64,000 nucleotides of DNA from assembly GCA_023436885.1 (NCBI GenBank), contig JAEZHI010000032.1, forward strand, positions 62,001-126,000, given 5' to 3'. The DNA is from Pseudomonadota bacterium (GTDB lineage: Bacteria > Pseudomonadota > Alphaproteobacteria > Rhizobiales > Pleomorphomonadaceae). The translations under genes and the position numbers were made by a program. Below the pieces are notes generated by a model. That model did not search any database and was not told the DNA's origin. It worked only from the letters and a program-made list of their open reading frames with translations. Positions 41,633-50,496 of the stretch are shown here, one piece after another; the stretch's first letter is position 1, and each line of letters begins with the position of its first letter.

Positions 41633-42568
41633 ATGCGCCTTCTTCCCGCCCTTGCCGCCGCCCTGATGCTGGTCGCCGGCCCCGCCGTCGCTGCGGACAA
41701 GCTCAGCGTACTCCTCGAATGGTTCGTCAATCCCGACCACGCGCCTCTGGTCATTGCCAAGGAAAAGGGGCTTTTCGCCGCCCATGGCCTCGACGTCGAT
41801 CTCGTTGCCCCAGCCGATCCGTCGGCACCGCCGCGCCTCGTCGCCGCCGGTCAGGCCGATGTGGCTCTGCATTATCAGCCGAGCCTTGATCTTGACGTCG
41901 ACGCCGGCCTGCCGCTCGTCCGCTTCGGAACCTTGATCGAAACGCCGCTCAACACCCTGATTGCGCTGAAGGACGGTCCGGTAAAGACGCTGGCCGACCT
42001 CAAGGGCCGCAAAATCGGCTATTCAGTGTCCGGCTTCGAGGATGCAATGCTCGGCCAGTTCCTGAAGACGGCCGGCCTCAGCATCAACGACGTCGAGCTG
42101 GTCAACGTGAACTTCTCGCTCTCCGCATCGCTGCTCGCCGGCCAGGTGGACGCCGTCGTCGGCGGCTATCGCAATTTCGAACTCAACCAGATGAAGATCG
42201 AGGGACATGAAGGCGTCGCCTTCTACCCGGAAGAGAACGGTATGCCGGCCTATGACGAGCTGGTCTATGTAACGCGCAAGGATCTCGTCGGCGACAAGCG
42301 CCTGCCGGAATTCCTCGCCGCCGTCGAGGAGGCGACCATCTATCTCACCAACCATCCGGACGATGCCTGGGCACTGTTCATCAAGGCCTACCCCGACCTC
42401 AACGACGACCTCAACCGCCGCGCCTGGGCCGATACGCTGCCGCGCTTTGCCAAGCGCCCCGCCGCCCTGGATGCCGGTCGCTACCAGCGCTTCTCTGAGT
42501 TCATGAAGGACGCCGGGCTCATCAAGGCGGTGAAGCCCGTCGAGGACTATGCAGTGGAGCTGCGCTGA
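41633..42568 (+). CDS. thiY: Thiamine-precursor binding protein (NMT1/THI5-like)
   Basis: A 311-residue periplasmic protein: signal peptide MRLLPALAAALMLVAGPAVA, then LSVLLEWFVNPDHAPLVIAK, KGLFAAHGLDVDLVAPADPS and LALHYQPS-like segments typical of NMT1/THI5-like proteins. The stretch EWFVNPDHAPL is the usual signature of ThiY. It binds a pyrimidine moiety of thiamine and passes it to the ThiX permease. Ribosome site AAAGGA at seven bases. Upstream in-frame starts inside the permease gene are not used. Confidence 0.88.
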   Translation: MRLLPALAAALMLVAGPAVAADKLSVLLEWFVNPDHAPLVIAKEKGLFAAHGLDVDLVAPADPSAPPRLVAAGQADVALHYQPSLDLDVDAGLPLVRFGTLIETPLNTLIALKDGPVKTLADLKGRKIGYSVSGFEDAMLGQFLKTAGLSINDVELVNVNFSLSASLLAGQVDAVVGGYRNFELNQMKIEGHEGVAFYPEENGMPAYDELVYVTRKDLVGDKRLPEFLAAVEEATIYLTNHPDDAWALFIKAYPDLNDDLNRRAWADTLPRFAKRPAALDAGRYQRFSEFMKDAGLIKAVKPVEDYAVELR

Positions 42569-42593
42569 GCATCGCCAAGCAGCCAAACAAAAA

Positions 42594-42617
42594 CGCCCGG
42601 AAGACCTCTTCCGGGCG
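42594..42617 (-). terminator. Terminator of the peroxiredoxin-like gene, possibly bidirectional
   Basis: CGCCCGGAAGA/TCTTCCGGGCG forms an 11-bp perfect stem with a 2-base loop. On the minus strand it is followed by a T run, so it mainly ends the peroxiredoxin transcript; it may also end thiXY. Confidence 0.8.
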
Positions 42618-42642
42618 AAGAAGAAACAAAAGAACAACCTGC

Positions 42643-43245
42643 CTAGACGACGTGCAGCTTCGCAGGTTCCTCACAGCCACAGTCTTCGCCCCGGCAGGTT
42701 TCCTCGTCGGCACCACCCGACGGCTCCATTGCCGTCTCGATGGCAAAACGGATACCTGCCAGCACGTCATCAATTCGCGGTTGGGCCACGGGCACCGTCT
42801 GGACGAACCCGGCATAAAGGCGGCCGTCAGGCTTGATGAAGAACATGCCCGGCTCGACGAACCAGCTCGGCTCTTTGATGCCGTCGAATATCTTGCCGCG
42901 CCCTTCGCTGAGATAGAGGCCCCATTCGCGCGCCTGATCGACGGTAAGCCCCCAACAGACGGTCAGCTCGTCGAGATGCCAGTCGCGCACGGCCTGCTCG
43001 GCCCGTTCGCGGTCGTCGGCGGAAACCGCCAGCACACGAACGCCCAGCTTGCGGAACTCTTCGTATCTCGCTTCGTAAGCCTGAAGCTGCGCCTTGCAGA
43101 AGCCACAATGCAGACCGCGATAGAACAACACGAGCGTGAAATGCTGCGGCTTCTGGTCGCATAGCCGCCAACACGGCCCACCCACGGTTTTCACCCGTAG
43201 CTGGGGAACCATCTGGTTCGGTATGAGGCGGGCGGGCATGGTCAT
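42643..43245 (-). CDS. Peroxiredoxin-like protein (AhpC/TSA fold)
   Basis: A 200-residue thioredoxin-fold protein: TLVLFYRGLHCGFCKAQLQA contains a CxxC-like pair (HCGFC) in the place of the peroxidatic cysteine, followed by RVLAVSADDRERAEQAV. It belongs to the AhpC/TSA redoxin family called peroxiredoxin-like. The C-terminus has further cysteines (ETCRGEDCGCEEP), which may bind metal or act as resolving thiols. Cytosolic; probably reduces peroxides or disulfides. ATG 43245 is used. Confidence 0.78.
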   Translation of the reverse strand: MTMPARLIPNQMVPQLRVKTVGGPCWRLCDQKPQHFTLVLFYRGLHCGFCKAQLQAYEARYEEFRKLGVRVLAVSADDRERAEQAVRDWHLDELTVCWGLTVDQAREWGLYLSEGRGKIFDGIKEPSWFVEPGMFFIKPDGRLYAGFVQTVPVAQPRIDDVLAGIRFAIETAMEPSGGADEETCRGEDCGCEEPAKLHVV

Positions 43246-43520
43246 CGGAACGCGGCACTCACAGGGCTGATCGTATGGCGCTTATACGACAGGAATGGCG
43301 GTTATCGCCACTCTTCTCAACGCAGCTAATCTGCTTATTGCGCATTCACAGTGTAAGACAGCGACCATCACGATTCGCGGAGCGAGCCGAAAAGGGCTTG
43401 GATAGATGCTTTATTGCCATCTTCAATAGCCAGCAAAGATCCAAGCGCCGGATATTTTAAAAGAACGAAGCGCAGCGGACATCACATCCACTGCGCCCGA
43501 CAAGCTTGATAAGCATACGC

Positions 43521-44855
43521 TCAACCAGACAGTCCGGGGATCTGAACCCCAAGAGCGCCAGCCACGAGAACGCCGTTGAGTGAGAGGACGAGCGCGGTGG
43601 CCGTGATCGCGAGACCATCAGTCAGGCGCCCGTTGGCATAGGCGCCCATGATATCGGGGCGGCGAGTGAGCAGCACCAAGGCGATCATCGGCACCGGCAG
43701 CGACAGCGACAGCACCACCTGACTGATGACCAACGCTTCGGTGGCATTGATGCCAGCCGCGACCACCGCGAAAGCCGGCACCATGGTGATCAGGCGACGG
43801 ACAAACACCGGTATATTGAAGCGGACAAAACCCTGCATGATCATCTGGCCGGCCATGGTGCCGACCACCGACGAGGAGATGCCGGAGGCGATCAGCGACA
43901 CCAGAAACACACCGGCGGCAGCGGCGCCGAGCAGCGGGGTCAGGGTGTGGTAGGCGGTTTCGATTTCGGCGACGTCGCTATGGCCGGCGTGGAAGGCCGA
44001 GGCGGCCATCATGACCATGGCGATGTTGACGAGGCCGGCGACGGCCAGGGCGGCCACCACTTCGATGTTGGAGAACTTCAGCACCTTGCGGCGCTCGCCC
44101 TCGTTGCGCACCTTAGCCCGGTTCTGGGTGAGACCCGAATGCAGGTAGACGGCGTGCGGCATGACGGTAGCGCCGATGATGCCGACAGCCAAGGTCAGCG
44201 CGCCGGCATCAGGCAGAACCGGGGTGACGGCACCGGTCGCGGCTGCTGCCCAGTCGATCGGCGCAATCAGCATCTCGATCAGATAGCTGACGCCGATGAC
44301 GCCGACGAGCCCGCCGATGATCAGTTCCATCGGCCGGTAGCCGCCGCGATCGAACATTAGCAACCCATAGGTAATCAGCGCGGTGATCACCATTCCCGTG
44401 AGAAGCGAGGTGCCGAACAGCAGCGACAAACCGATCGCCCCGCCGAGGAACTCTGCGAGGTCGGTAGCCATGGCGGCAATCTCGGAGACGATCCACATCC
44501 CGATCACCACCGGGAAGGGGAAGTGATCGCGGCTCATTTCAGCAAGGTTGCGGCCGGTGACGATTCCGAGCTTGGCCGACAGCGCCTGGAACAGCATGGC
44601 CACGAGGTTGGCCATCACGACCACCCAGATCAACGCGTAGCCATACCCGGCACCGGCGCCAATGTTGGTGGCGTAGTTGCCGGGGTCCATGTAGGCGATC
44701 GAGGCGATCACCGCCGGCCCCACAAAGGCCAGCATGGCACGCGGTCCCTTGAGCCGCCCGGCCAGCGCTTCGGAGATGGCAAGCGACGTGCGCCCGGTCA
44801 TTCCGGAGGGGGTGACGCTGAGGGTGGACTGGGAGACTGCGGACATTTGGATCAC
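43521..44855 (-). CDS. mntH: NRAMP family manganese transporter
   Basis: A 444-residue membrane protein with eleven helices: the metal site is given by IASIAYMDPGNYATNIGAG (DPGN) and ATVMPHAVYLHS (MPH), hallmarks of MntH. It imports Mn2+ with protons. The start is probably GTG 44855 since AGGA lies nine bases upstream; ATG three codons later is possible. The divergent mntR gene and an MntR box in the promoter confirm manganese repression. Confidence 0.93.
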   Translation of the reverse strand: MIQMSAVSQSTLSVTPSGMTGRTSLAISEALAGRLKGPRAMLAFVGPAVIASIAYMDPGNYATNIGAGAGYGYALIWVVVMANLVAMLFQALSAKLGIVTGRNLAEMSRDHFPFPVVIGMWIVSEIAAMATDLAEFLGGAIGLSLLFGTSLLTGMVITALITYGLLMFDRGGYRPMELIIGGLVGVIGVSYLIEMLIAPIDWAAAATGAVTPVLPDAGALTLAVGIIGATVMPHAVYLHSGLTQNRAKVRNEGERRKVLKFSNIEVVAALAVAGLVNIAMVMMAASAFHAGHSDVAEIETAYHTLTPLLGAAAAGVFLVSLIASGISSSVVGTMAGQMIMQGFVRFNIPVFVRRLITMVPAFAVVAAGINATEALVISQVVLSLSLPVPMIALVLLTRRPDIMGAYANGRLTDGLAITATALVLSLNGVLVAGALGVQIPGLSG

Positions 44856-44874
44856 CAGGAGGTTTCCTATGCTT

Positions 44875-44900
44875 GGAAATATAGCATAGGCTACATTTCC
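44875..44900. promoter_or_regulatory. MntR box in front of mntH
   Basis: A 26-bp imperfect palindrome has arms AAATATAGC and GCTACATTT around ATAG. It closely resembles the E. coli MntR box (AACATAGC...GGCTATGTT) and begins 20 bp before the mntH start, where MntR with Mn2+ would block transcription. A second overlapping inverted repeat, CCTATGCT/AGCATAGG, occurs at 44865-44889. Confidence 0.8.
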
Positions 44901-45078
44901 GTCAAGCTAGTTGCGAGTGACTTGCAATAAAATCTACGCGACGGCATTCGGTTCCCGCAAAACTGCTCCATCCTGATTGCCGATTGCAAAAGTCGGCCCG
45001 GACTGCATAGTGCGCCGCGTTACCAATGAGGGGCGCTGAAACAGCCTCCCCCGCACCAAGGCCCCGAAGGACAGGACC

Positions 45079-45534
45079 ATGTCGACGGATGATCTGCCGC
45101 CCGAGCCAGACGAGGGACTCGCGCCGGAGGCGACCGACGCCGACCGCTTCACAAAAGCCCGCGCCAATCGTTCGACGGCCCTGTTCGAGGATTACACCGA
45201 GCTGATCGGCGACCTCACCGAGGAATTCGGCGAAGCCCGCATTACCGACATCGCCCGTCGGCTTGGCGTTACCCATCCCACCGCCAACAAGGCGGTGTTG
45301 AGGCTGAAGCGCGAGGGCCTTGTCATATCCCGGCCCTATCGTGGCGTGTTCCTGACTGAGGCCGGCGCTGCCATGGCGCGGGCGGTAAAGGCTCGCCACC
45401 GCTTGGTCGTCCGGCTGCTGATCGCTGTTGGCGTGCCGGCCGAGGCCGCAGAAATGGACGCCGAGGGCATCGAGCATTATGTCTCGGAGACGACGCTCAA
45501 GGCCTTCGAAGCCTATCTTGACGGCAAGGATTGA
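45079..45534 (+). CDS. mntR: Manganese-responsive regulator MntR (DtxR family)
   Basis: A 151-residue DtxR-family protein: a winged helix at residues about 35-95 (ARITDIARRLGVTHPTANKA, then GLVISRPYRGVFLTEAG) and the metal-binding/dimer helices at the C-terminus, with glutamate and histidine in HRLVVRLLIAVGVPAEAAEM and EGIEHYVSE. It has the length of MntR, not of the larger iron regulators. It is divergent from mntH and separated from the first MATE gene by 61 bp. Confidence 0.92.
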   Translation: MSTDDLPPEPDEGLAPEATDADRFTKARANRSTALFEDYTELIGDLTEEFGEARITDIARRLGVTHPTANKAVLRLKREGLVISRPYRGVFLTEAGAAMARAVKARHRLVVRLLIAVGVPAEAAEMDAEGIEHYVSETTLKAFEAYLDGKD

Positions 45535-45595
45535 GCCGTCGCAAGCCTACCCTTGAACGCCTTTAACTTTCAACGACAGCAATGAGGGTGCGCTC

Positions 45596-46987
45596 ATGAT
45601 GGAGCGGGACCAGGCACAGAACCCCTATCTGCACGGGTCGATGCCGCGGGTATTCTCCCGCACCGCCGCCCCCATCGTGCTGTTCATGACGGTGAACGGC
45701 CTTTACGCCGTCATTGACGCCTTGCTGCTCGGCCGCCTCGCCGGACCAAAGGCGCTCACCGCCGTGACGCTCATGTTTCCGGTGACCACGCTTATCATCG
45801 CGTTGCAGACCATGGTGTCCTCCGGCATGGCGTCTCTCGTCGCCCGAAGGATCGGCGCGGGCGACATGCGCGCCGCGGAGGGCACCGTCACCGCCGCCAA
45901 CCTTCTCGCCCTCGCCGTCTCCGGCGGATTGATGGCAGCTCTGGCTCTCGCTGGCGGACGACTGACGGAGGCATTGTCCAACGGCGATGCCGAACTTGCC
46001 CGCATGGGTCTCGCATTCGTTTCAATAGTCGTGGTCTGCTCGCCGCTGAGCTTCCTGCTGTCGATCCAGGGAAACGCCCTGCGCTCGGAAGGCAGGGTTG
46101 GCATCACCGCCGCGATCTCCATGGCGATGACAGCGATCAACATCGCGCTGAGCTCCCTGCTGATCGGCTGGTTCGGCCTCGGCGTCGCCGGCTCGGCCAC
46201 CGGCACTGCGCTGGCTCAGGCAACGGCGATTGGGGCCATCGCCGTCTTCCGCCTGTCCGGTCGTGCGCGACTGCCGCTCTATGCCCGCGGCAGCGGCTCG
46301 ATCCTCACCAACTGGAAAGACATCATCATTCTCGGCGCACCGGCGTCGCTCGGCTTGCTCGGCTTCAGCCTGTCGAGCGCCCTGATCATCGTTGACATCC
46401 AAGTCTGGTCGGCCACCGACCCAACGATCACGGTCGCCGCCTACGGGGTCATCACTCGCCTCATGACCTTCGCCTTCCTACCGCTGCTTGGCATCACGAT
46501 GGCCTGTCAGTCGATCGTCGGCAACAACTTCGGCGCCAGTCTCAGGGAACGGGTGCGGACAACTTTGAAGATCGCCTTTGGCGTCGCGGTCATCTATGCG
46601 GCAATCTTCGAAACCGCCTTCATCTTCCTCGCCCGACCGCTAGGAGCGCTGTTCGTCAACACGTCACCAGTCATCATCGAGATCAGCCGCGTCATGCCGC
46701 TGATCTCCCTCACCTACGTGTTCTCGGCGCCGTTGATGATCCTGGCCGGCTATTATCAAGCCCTCGGCATGGCCGGCAGCGCTGCCATCCTCAACCTCGC
46801 CCGCACCTACCTCATCGGCCTGCCGCTGCTCGCCCTGTTGCCAATGGCGGCCGGCGAACTCGGCATTTGGTTCGCCTACCCCATCGGCGATGTCGTCATG
46901 CTCGGCGTGGTCGCAGGCCTGCTCGCCTGGAACGCTCGCCGCCATCATCTCGCCTGGGGCCTCTTCCATGATCGGCCTGCGCATTGA
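45596..46987 (+). CDS. MATE family efflux carrier, first tandem copy
   Basis: A 463-residue inner-membrane carrier with twelve helices in two related halves, which exports drugs or metabolites in exchange for Na+ or H+. PRVFSRTAAPIVLFMTVNGL and LGITMACQSIVGNNFGA are typical of MATE proteins. It is about as long as its neighbour at 47156 and the two are clearly paralogues sharing most of their sequence. Start ATG 45596 follows GAGGG. Confidence 0.9.
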   Translation: MMERDQAQNPYLHGSMPRVFSRTAAPIVLFMTVNGLYAVIDALLLGRLAGPKALTAVTLMFPVTTLIIALQTMVSSGMASLVARRIGAGDMRAAEGTVTAANLLALAVSGGLMAALALAGGRLTEALSNGDAELARMGLAFVSIVVVCSPLSFLLSIQGNALRSEGRVGITAAISMAMTAINIALSSLLIGWFGLGVAGSATGTALAQATAIGAIAVFRLSGRARLPLYARGSGSILTNWKDIIILGAPASLGLLGFSLSSALIIVDIQVWSATDPTITVAAYGVITRLMTFAFLPLLGITMACQSIVGNNFGASLRERVRTTLKIAFGVAVIYAAIFETAFIFLARPLGALFVNTSPVIIEISRVMPLISLTYVFSAPLMILAGYYQALGMAGSAAILNLARTYLIGLPLLALLPMAAGELGIWFAYPIGDVVMLGVVAGLLAWNARRHHLAWGLFHDRPAH

Positions 46988-47155
46988 CAACCATGCCGCG
47001 TGAGATTAATTCCCCGCCCGGTCCCTGGCACCGGCCGCCCGCATGCTCATAAGCATTGGTGAAGCCAGTTTTTCTTGTCTCATCGGTTTTTCGCACTCCG
47101 ACGTGCGGCAATGCGGGCACCTCATCTGGTCGCTGGAGTGCACCAGGGGCAAGTC

Positions 47156-48535
47156 ATGTCTGAAGCACAAAATCCCTATCTTCACGGCTCGCTGACGCGG
47201 GTGTTCGTGCGCACTGCCGCACCCATCGTCCTGTTCATGACGGTGAGCGGCCTCTATACCGTGGTCGACGCGCTGTTGCTCGGCCGCCTCGCCGGTCCCA
47301 AGGCGCTCACCGCCGTGACGCTGATGTTCCCGGTGATGATGCTGATCGTCGCCCTGCAGAGCATGGTGTCATCGGGCATGGCCTCTGTCGTTGCCCGCGA
47401 GATCGGCGCCGGCGACATTCGCGCCGCGGAGGGCAGCGTCAACGCCGCCGGCCTTCTGGCCCTCATCGTCTGCGGTATCCTCATCCTGGCTCTGCTGTTT
47501 CTCGGCGGCCCGATGGCACGGGCGCTGTCGGACGGCGACCCAGAAATCGCCCGCATGGGCCTCAGCTTCACAGCCATCATGGTGGTGTTCTCGCCCTTCA
47601 GCTTCTTCCTGTCGATCCAGGGCGACGCGCTACGTTCGGAAGGCAAGGTCGGGATGATGGCCATCGTCGCCATATCGGTGACGCTGCTCAACATTCTCTT
47701 CAACTACATCCTGATCGGCCCGTTCGGCCTCGGCGTGGTCGGTTCGGCCACCGGCACGGTGCTGGCGCAGGTGGTGGCCATCGCCGCCGTGTTCTACCTG
47801 CGCCTTTCCGGCCGCACACGACTGCCGCTCTTTGCCCGCGGCACCGGTTCGTTGATCGCCAACTGGAAGGAAATGCTTGCCCTCGGTGCGCCGCCGTCGC
47901 TCGGCCTCCTCGGCATCAGCCTGTCGAGCGCCATGGTGATCACCGACATCCAGCTCTGGTCGAGCACCGCCCCGGCAACGACCGTTGCCGCCTACGGCGT
48001 CATCAACCGCATCATGACCTTCGCCTATCTGCCGCTGCTCGGTATTACGATGGCTTGCCAGTCCATCGCCGGCAACAACTTCGGCGCCGGCTTGCACGAT
48101 CGGGTGCGAACGACGCTGAAGGTCGCTTTCGGGATCGCCGTGGTCTATGCGGCGGTCTTTGAGGCGATTTTCATGTTCCTGGCCCGGCCGGCCGGCTCGC
48201 TATTCGTGACCGATCTCCAGGTGATCGACGAGGTGGCGCGCATCATGCCGATTACCACAGCAACTTACGTGCTGTCGGCGCCGCTAATGGTCCTTGGCGG
48301 CTACTATCAGGCGCTCGGCATGGCCAGCAGCGCCGCCATCCTCAACCTCGTGCGCACCTATGTCATCGGCCTGCCGCTGCTCGCCCTGCTGCCGATATTG
48401 GCCGGCGAGATCGGCATCTGGATCGCCTATCCGGTAGGAGACGTGGTGATGCTCGGCGTGGTCGCCGCGCTGCTCTCGTGGAATGCCCGCCGCCACCGCC
48501 TCGCCTGGGGCATCTTCCGCACCAGTTCGGCCTGA
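47156..48535 (+). CDS. MATE family efflux carrier, second tandem copy
   Basis: A 459-residue MATE protein (ATG 47156, MSEAQNPYLHGSL) very similar along its whole length to the preceding gene, as in LGITMACQSIAGNNFGAGLH. The similarity and equal orientation point to a tandem duplication. Upstream in-frame starts lack a ribosome site; AGGGG lies eight bases before the chosen ATG. A terminator follows. Confidence 0.9.
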   Translation: MSEAQNPYLHGSLTRVFVRTAAPIVLFMTVSGLYTVVDALLLGRLAGPKALTAVTLMFPVMMLIVALQSMVSSGMASVVAREIGAGDIRAAEGSVNAAGLLALIVCGILILALLFLGGPMARALSDGDPEIARMGLSFTAIMVVFSPFSFFLSIQGDALRSEGKVGMMAIVAISVTLLNILFNYILIGPFGLGVVGSATGTVLAQVVAIAAVFYLRLSGRTRLPLFARGTGSLIANWKEMLALGAPPSLGLLGISLSSAMVITDIQLWSSTAPATTVAAYGVINRIMTFAYLPLLGITMACQSIAGNNFGAGLHDRVRTTLKVAFGIAVVYAAVFEAIFMFLARPAGSLFVTDLQVIDEVARIMPITTATYVLSAPLMVLGGYYQALGMASSAAILNLVRTYVIGLPLLALLPILAGEIGIWIAYPVGDVVMLGVVAALLSWNARRHRLAWGIFRTSSA

Positions 48536-48542
48536 TAAGAAA

Positions 48543-48579
48543 AGGGCCGCCGCGTCACCGCGACGGCCCTGGCTTTTTT
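48543..48579 (+). terminator. Intrinsic terminator after the MATE pair
   Basis: AGGGCCGCCGCG and CGCGACGGCCCT pair with one mismatch, TCAC is the loop, and TTTTTT follows after a few bases. It starts 8 bp after the MATE stop codon and separates it from the convergent pntB gene. Confidence 0.88.
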
Positions 48580-48595
48580 CAGAACACCTCGGACC

Positions 48596-49990
48596 TTATT
48601 CGAGGTTCTTGACGATGGTCTCCACCATCTTCTTGGCGTCGGCGAACAGCATCATGGTGTTGTCGCGGAAGAACAGCTCGTTCTCGACACCAGCGTAGCC
48701 CGAGCCCATGCCGCGCTTGACGAACAGCACCGTGCCCGCCTTCTCGACGTCGAGGATCGGCATGCCGAAGATTGGCGACGACTTGTCGGTCTTGGCGGCG
48801 GGGTTGGTGACGTCGTTGGCACCGATGACGAAGGCGACGTCGGCGGTGGCGAATTCGGAGTTGATGTCTTCGAGCTCGAACACCTCGTCATAGGGCACCG
48901 ACGCCTCGGCAAGCAGCACGTTCATGTGGCCGGGCATGCGGCCGGCCACCGGATGAATGGCGTATTTCACCTCGACGCCTTCCGCCTTCAGCTTGTCGGC
49001 CATTTCGCGCAGCGCGTGCTGTGCCTGGGCCACCGCCATGCCGTAGCCGGGAACGATGATCACCTTGGAGGCGTTCTTCATGATGAAGGCGGCATCCTCG
49101 GCCGAGCCCTGCTTGACCGGACGCTGCTCAACCGCGCCGCCGGCCGCCGCCGTCTCGCCACCGAAGCCGCCGAGAATGACGGAGATGAACGAGCGGTTCA
49201 TGCCCTTGCACATGATGTAGCTGAGGATAGCACCCGACGAGCCGACCAGCGCGCCGGTGATGATCAGCGCCGTGTTGCCCAGCGTGAAGCCGATGCCGGC
49301 CGCAGCCCAGCCAGAGTAGCTGTTCAGCATCGAGACGACGACGGGCATGTCGGCGCCGCCGATCGGCACGATGATGAGGCCGCCGAAAGCCAGCGACACC
49401 AGCACGATCAGCCAGAACACCAAGTGGCTTTCGGTCCTGACCAGCACCACGATCAGCACGACCAGCAACAGGGCGAGGCCAGCGTTCACGAGGTGGCGGA
49501 ACGGCAGGATGATCGGCTTACCGCTCATCCGGCCATCGAGCTTCAGGAAGGCGATGACCGAACCGGTGAAAGTGATGGCGCCGATGGCGACACCGAGGCT
49601 CATCTCGATCAGCGCCTGGCCATGGATGGCACCGGGTACGCCGATGCCGAAAGCTTCCGGCGCATAGAGCGCTGCAGCGGCCACCAGCACGGCAGCGAGA
49701 CCGACCAGCGAGTGGAAAGCCGCGACCAGCTGCGGCATGGCCGTCATGGCGATCTTGCGGGCAATGTAGGCACCGATGCCGCCACCGATGGCAAGGCCGA
49801 GAACGATCAGCGCATAGGCGCCGAACGACGGCTTGATCGAGGCCAGCGTCGTGCCGATGGCGATCGCCATGCCGAGCATGCCAAGAAGGTTGCCGCGCCG
49901 GGCCGTCACCGGGCTGGAGAGCCCCCGGAGCGCCAGGATGAACAAAGCGCCGGAGACGAGATAGAGGACGGCGGAAAGATTGGCTGTCAT
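48596..49990 (-). CDS. pntB: NAD(P) transhydrogenase beta subunit
   Basis: A 464-residue subunit with about nine transmembrane helices (residues 1-260) and the NADP(H)-binding dIII domain at the C-terminus: VIIVPGYGMAVAQAQHALRE, AIHPVAGRMPGHMNVLLAE, and FVIGANDVTNPAAK. Together with the two alpha genes it makes the proton-translocating transhydrogenase that uses proton motive force to reduce NADP+. Ribosome site GAGGG. Ten bases after the upstream gene, so one operon. Confidence 0.96.
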   Translation of the reverse strand: MTANLSAVLYLVSGALFILALRGLSSPVTARRGNLLGMLGMAIAIGTTLASIKPSFGAYALIVLGLAIGGGIGAYIARKIAMTAMPQLVAAFHSLVGLAAVLVAAAALYAPEAFGIGVPGAIHGQALIEMSLGVAIGAITFTGSVIAFLKLDGRMSGKPIILPFRHLVNAGLALLLVVLIVVLVRTESHLVFWLIVLVSLAFGGLIIVPIGGADMPVVVSMLNSYSGWAAAGIGFTLGNTALIITGALVGSSGAILSYIMCKGMNRSFISVILGGFGGETAAAGGAVEQRPVKQGSAEDAAFIMKNASKVIIVPGYGMAVAQAQHALREMADKLKAEGVEVKYAIHPVAGRMPGHMNVLLAEASVPYDEVFELEDINSEFATADVAFVIGANDVTNPAAKTDKSSPIFGMPILDVEKAGTVLFVKRGMGSGYAGVENELFFRDNTMMLFADAKKMVETIVKNLE

Positions 49991-50000
49991 GTCCGTGCCC

Positions 50001-50480
50001 TCAATGCTTCTTCTTGTACATGGCGAGCATGCGGCTGGTGACTAGGAAGCCACCGAAGATGTTCACCGATGCCAGGACGACGGCGACGAAACCGAAGCCG
50101 CGCGACACGCCGGTGCCGGGCGCCAGGAACTCGACACCGACAGCGAGCAGCGCGCCGACGATGATCACCGAGGAAATGGCGTTGGTCACCGCCATCAGTG
50201 GCGTGTGCAGGGCCGGCGTCACCGACCACACAACGAAGTAGCCGACGAAGATCGCCAGCACGAAAATCGAGAGCCGGAAGACGAAGGGGTCGATTACCCC
50301 CCCTGACAGGGCATGGGCGGCGGCACCGGCCGCGTCGGCGGCAGCCCCCGCCTGACCGGACGCAACCGCATCGGCGGCGGCGTTGGCGGCAGCTTCGGCG
50401 GCGCGGGCCGCCTCGGCAGCGACGCGCGCGGCGAGCCGCGCCTGTTCAAGGGCCTGATCGGCCGTGAGCGTAGAGGACAT
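50001..50480 (-). CDS. pntAB: NAD(P) transhydrogenase alpha-2 membrane subunit
   Basis: A 159-residue subunit. Residues about 70-155 contain three to four transmembrane helices (SIFVLAIFVGYFVVWSVTPA and VIIVGALLAVGVEF), the usual PntAB core. The first 58 residues are a low-complexity alanine-rich stretch longer than in typical homologues. It lies between the other two pnt genes. Confidence 0.9.
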   Translation of the reverse strand: MSSTLTADQALEQARLAARVAAEAARAAEAAANAAADAVASGQAGAAADAAGAAAHALSGGVIDPFVFRLSIFVLAIFVGYFVVWSVTPALHTPLMAVTNAISSVIIVGALLAVGVEFLAPGTGVSRGFGFVAVVLASVNIFGGFLVTSRMLAMYKKKH

Positions 50481-50496
50481 CGGATAGGTCTCCGCG

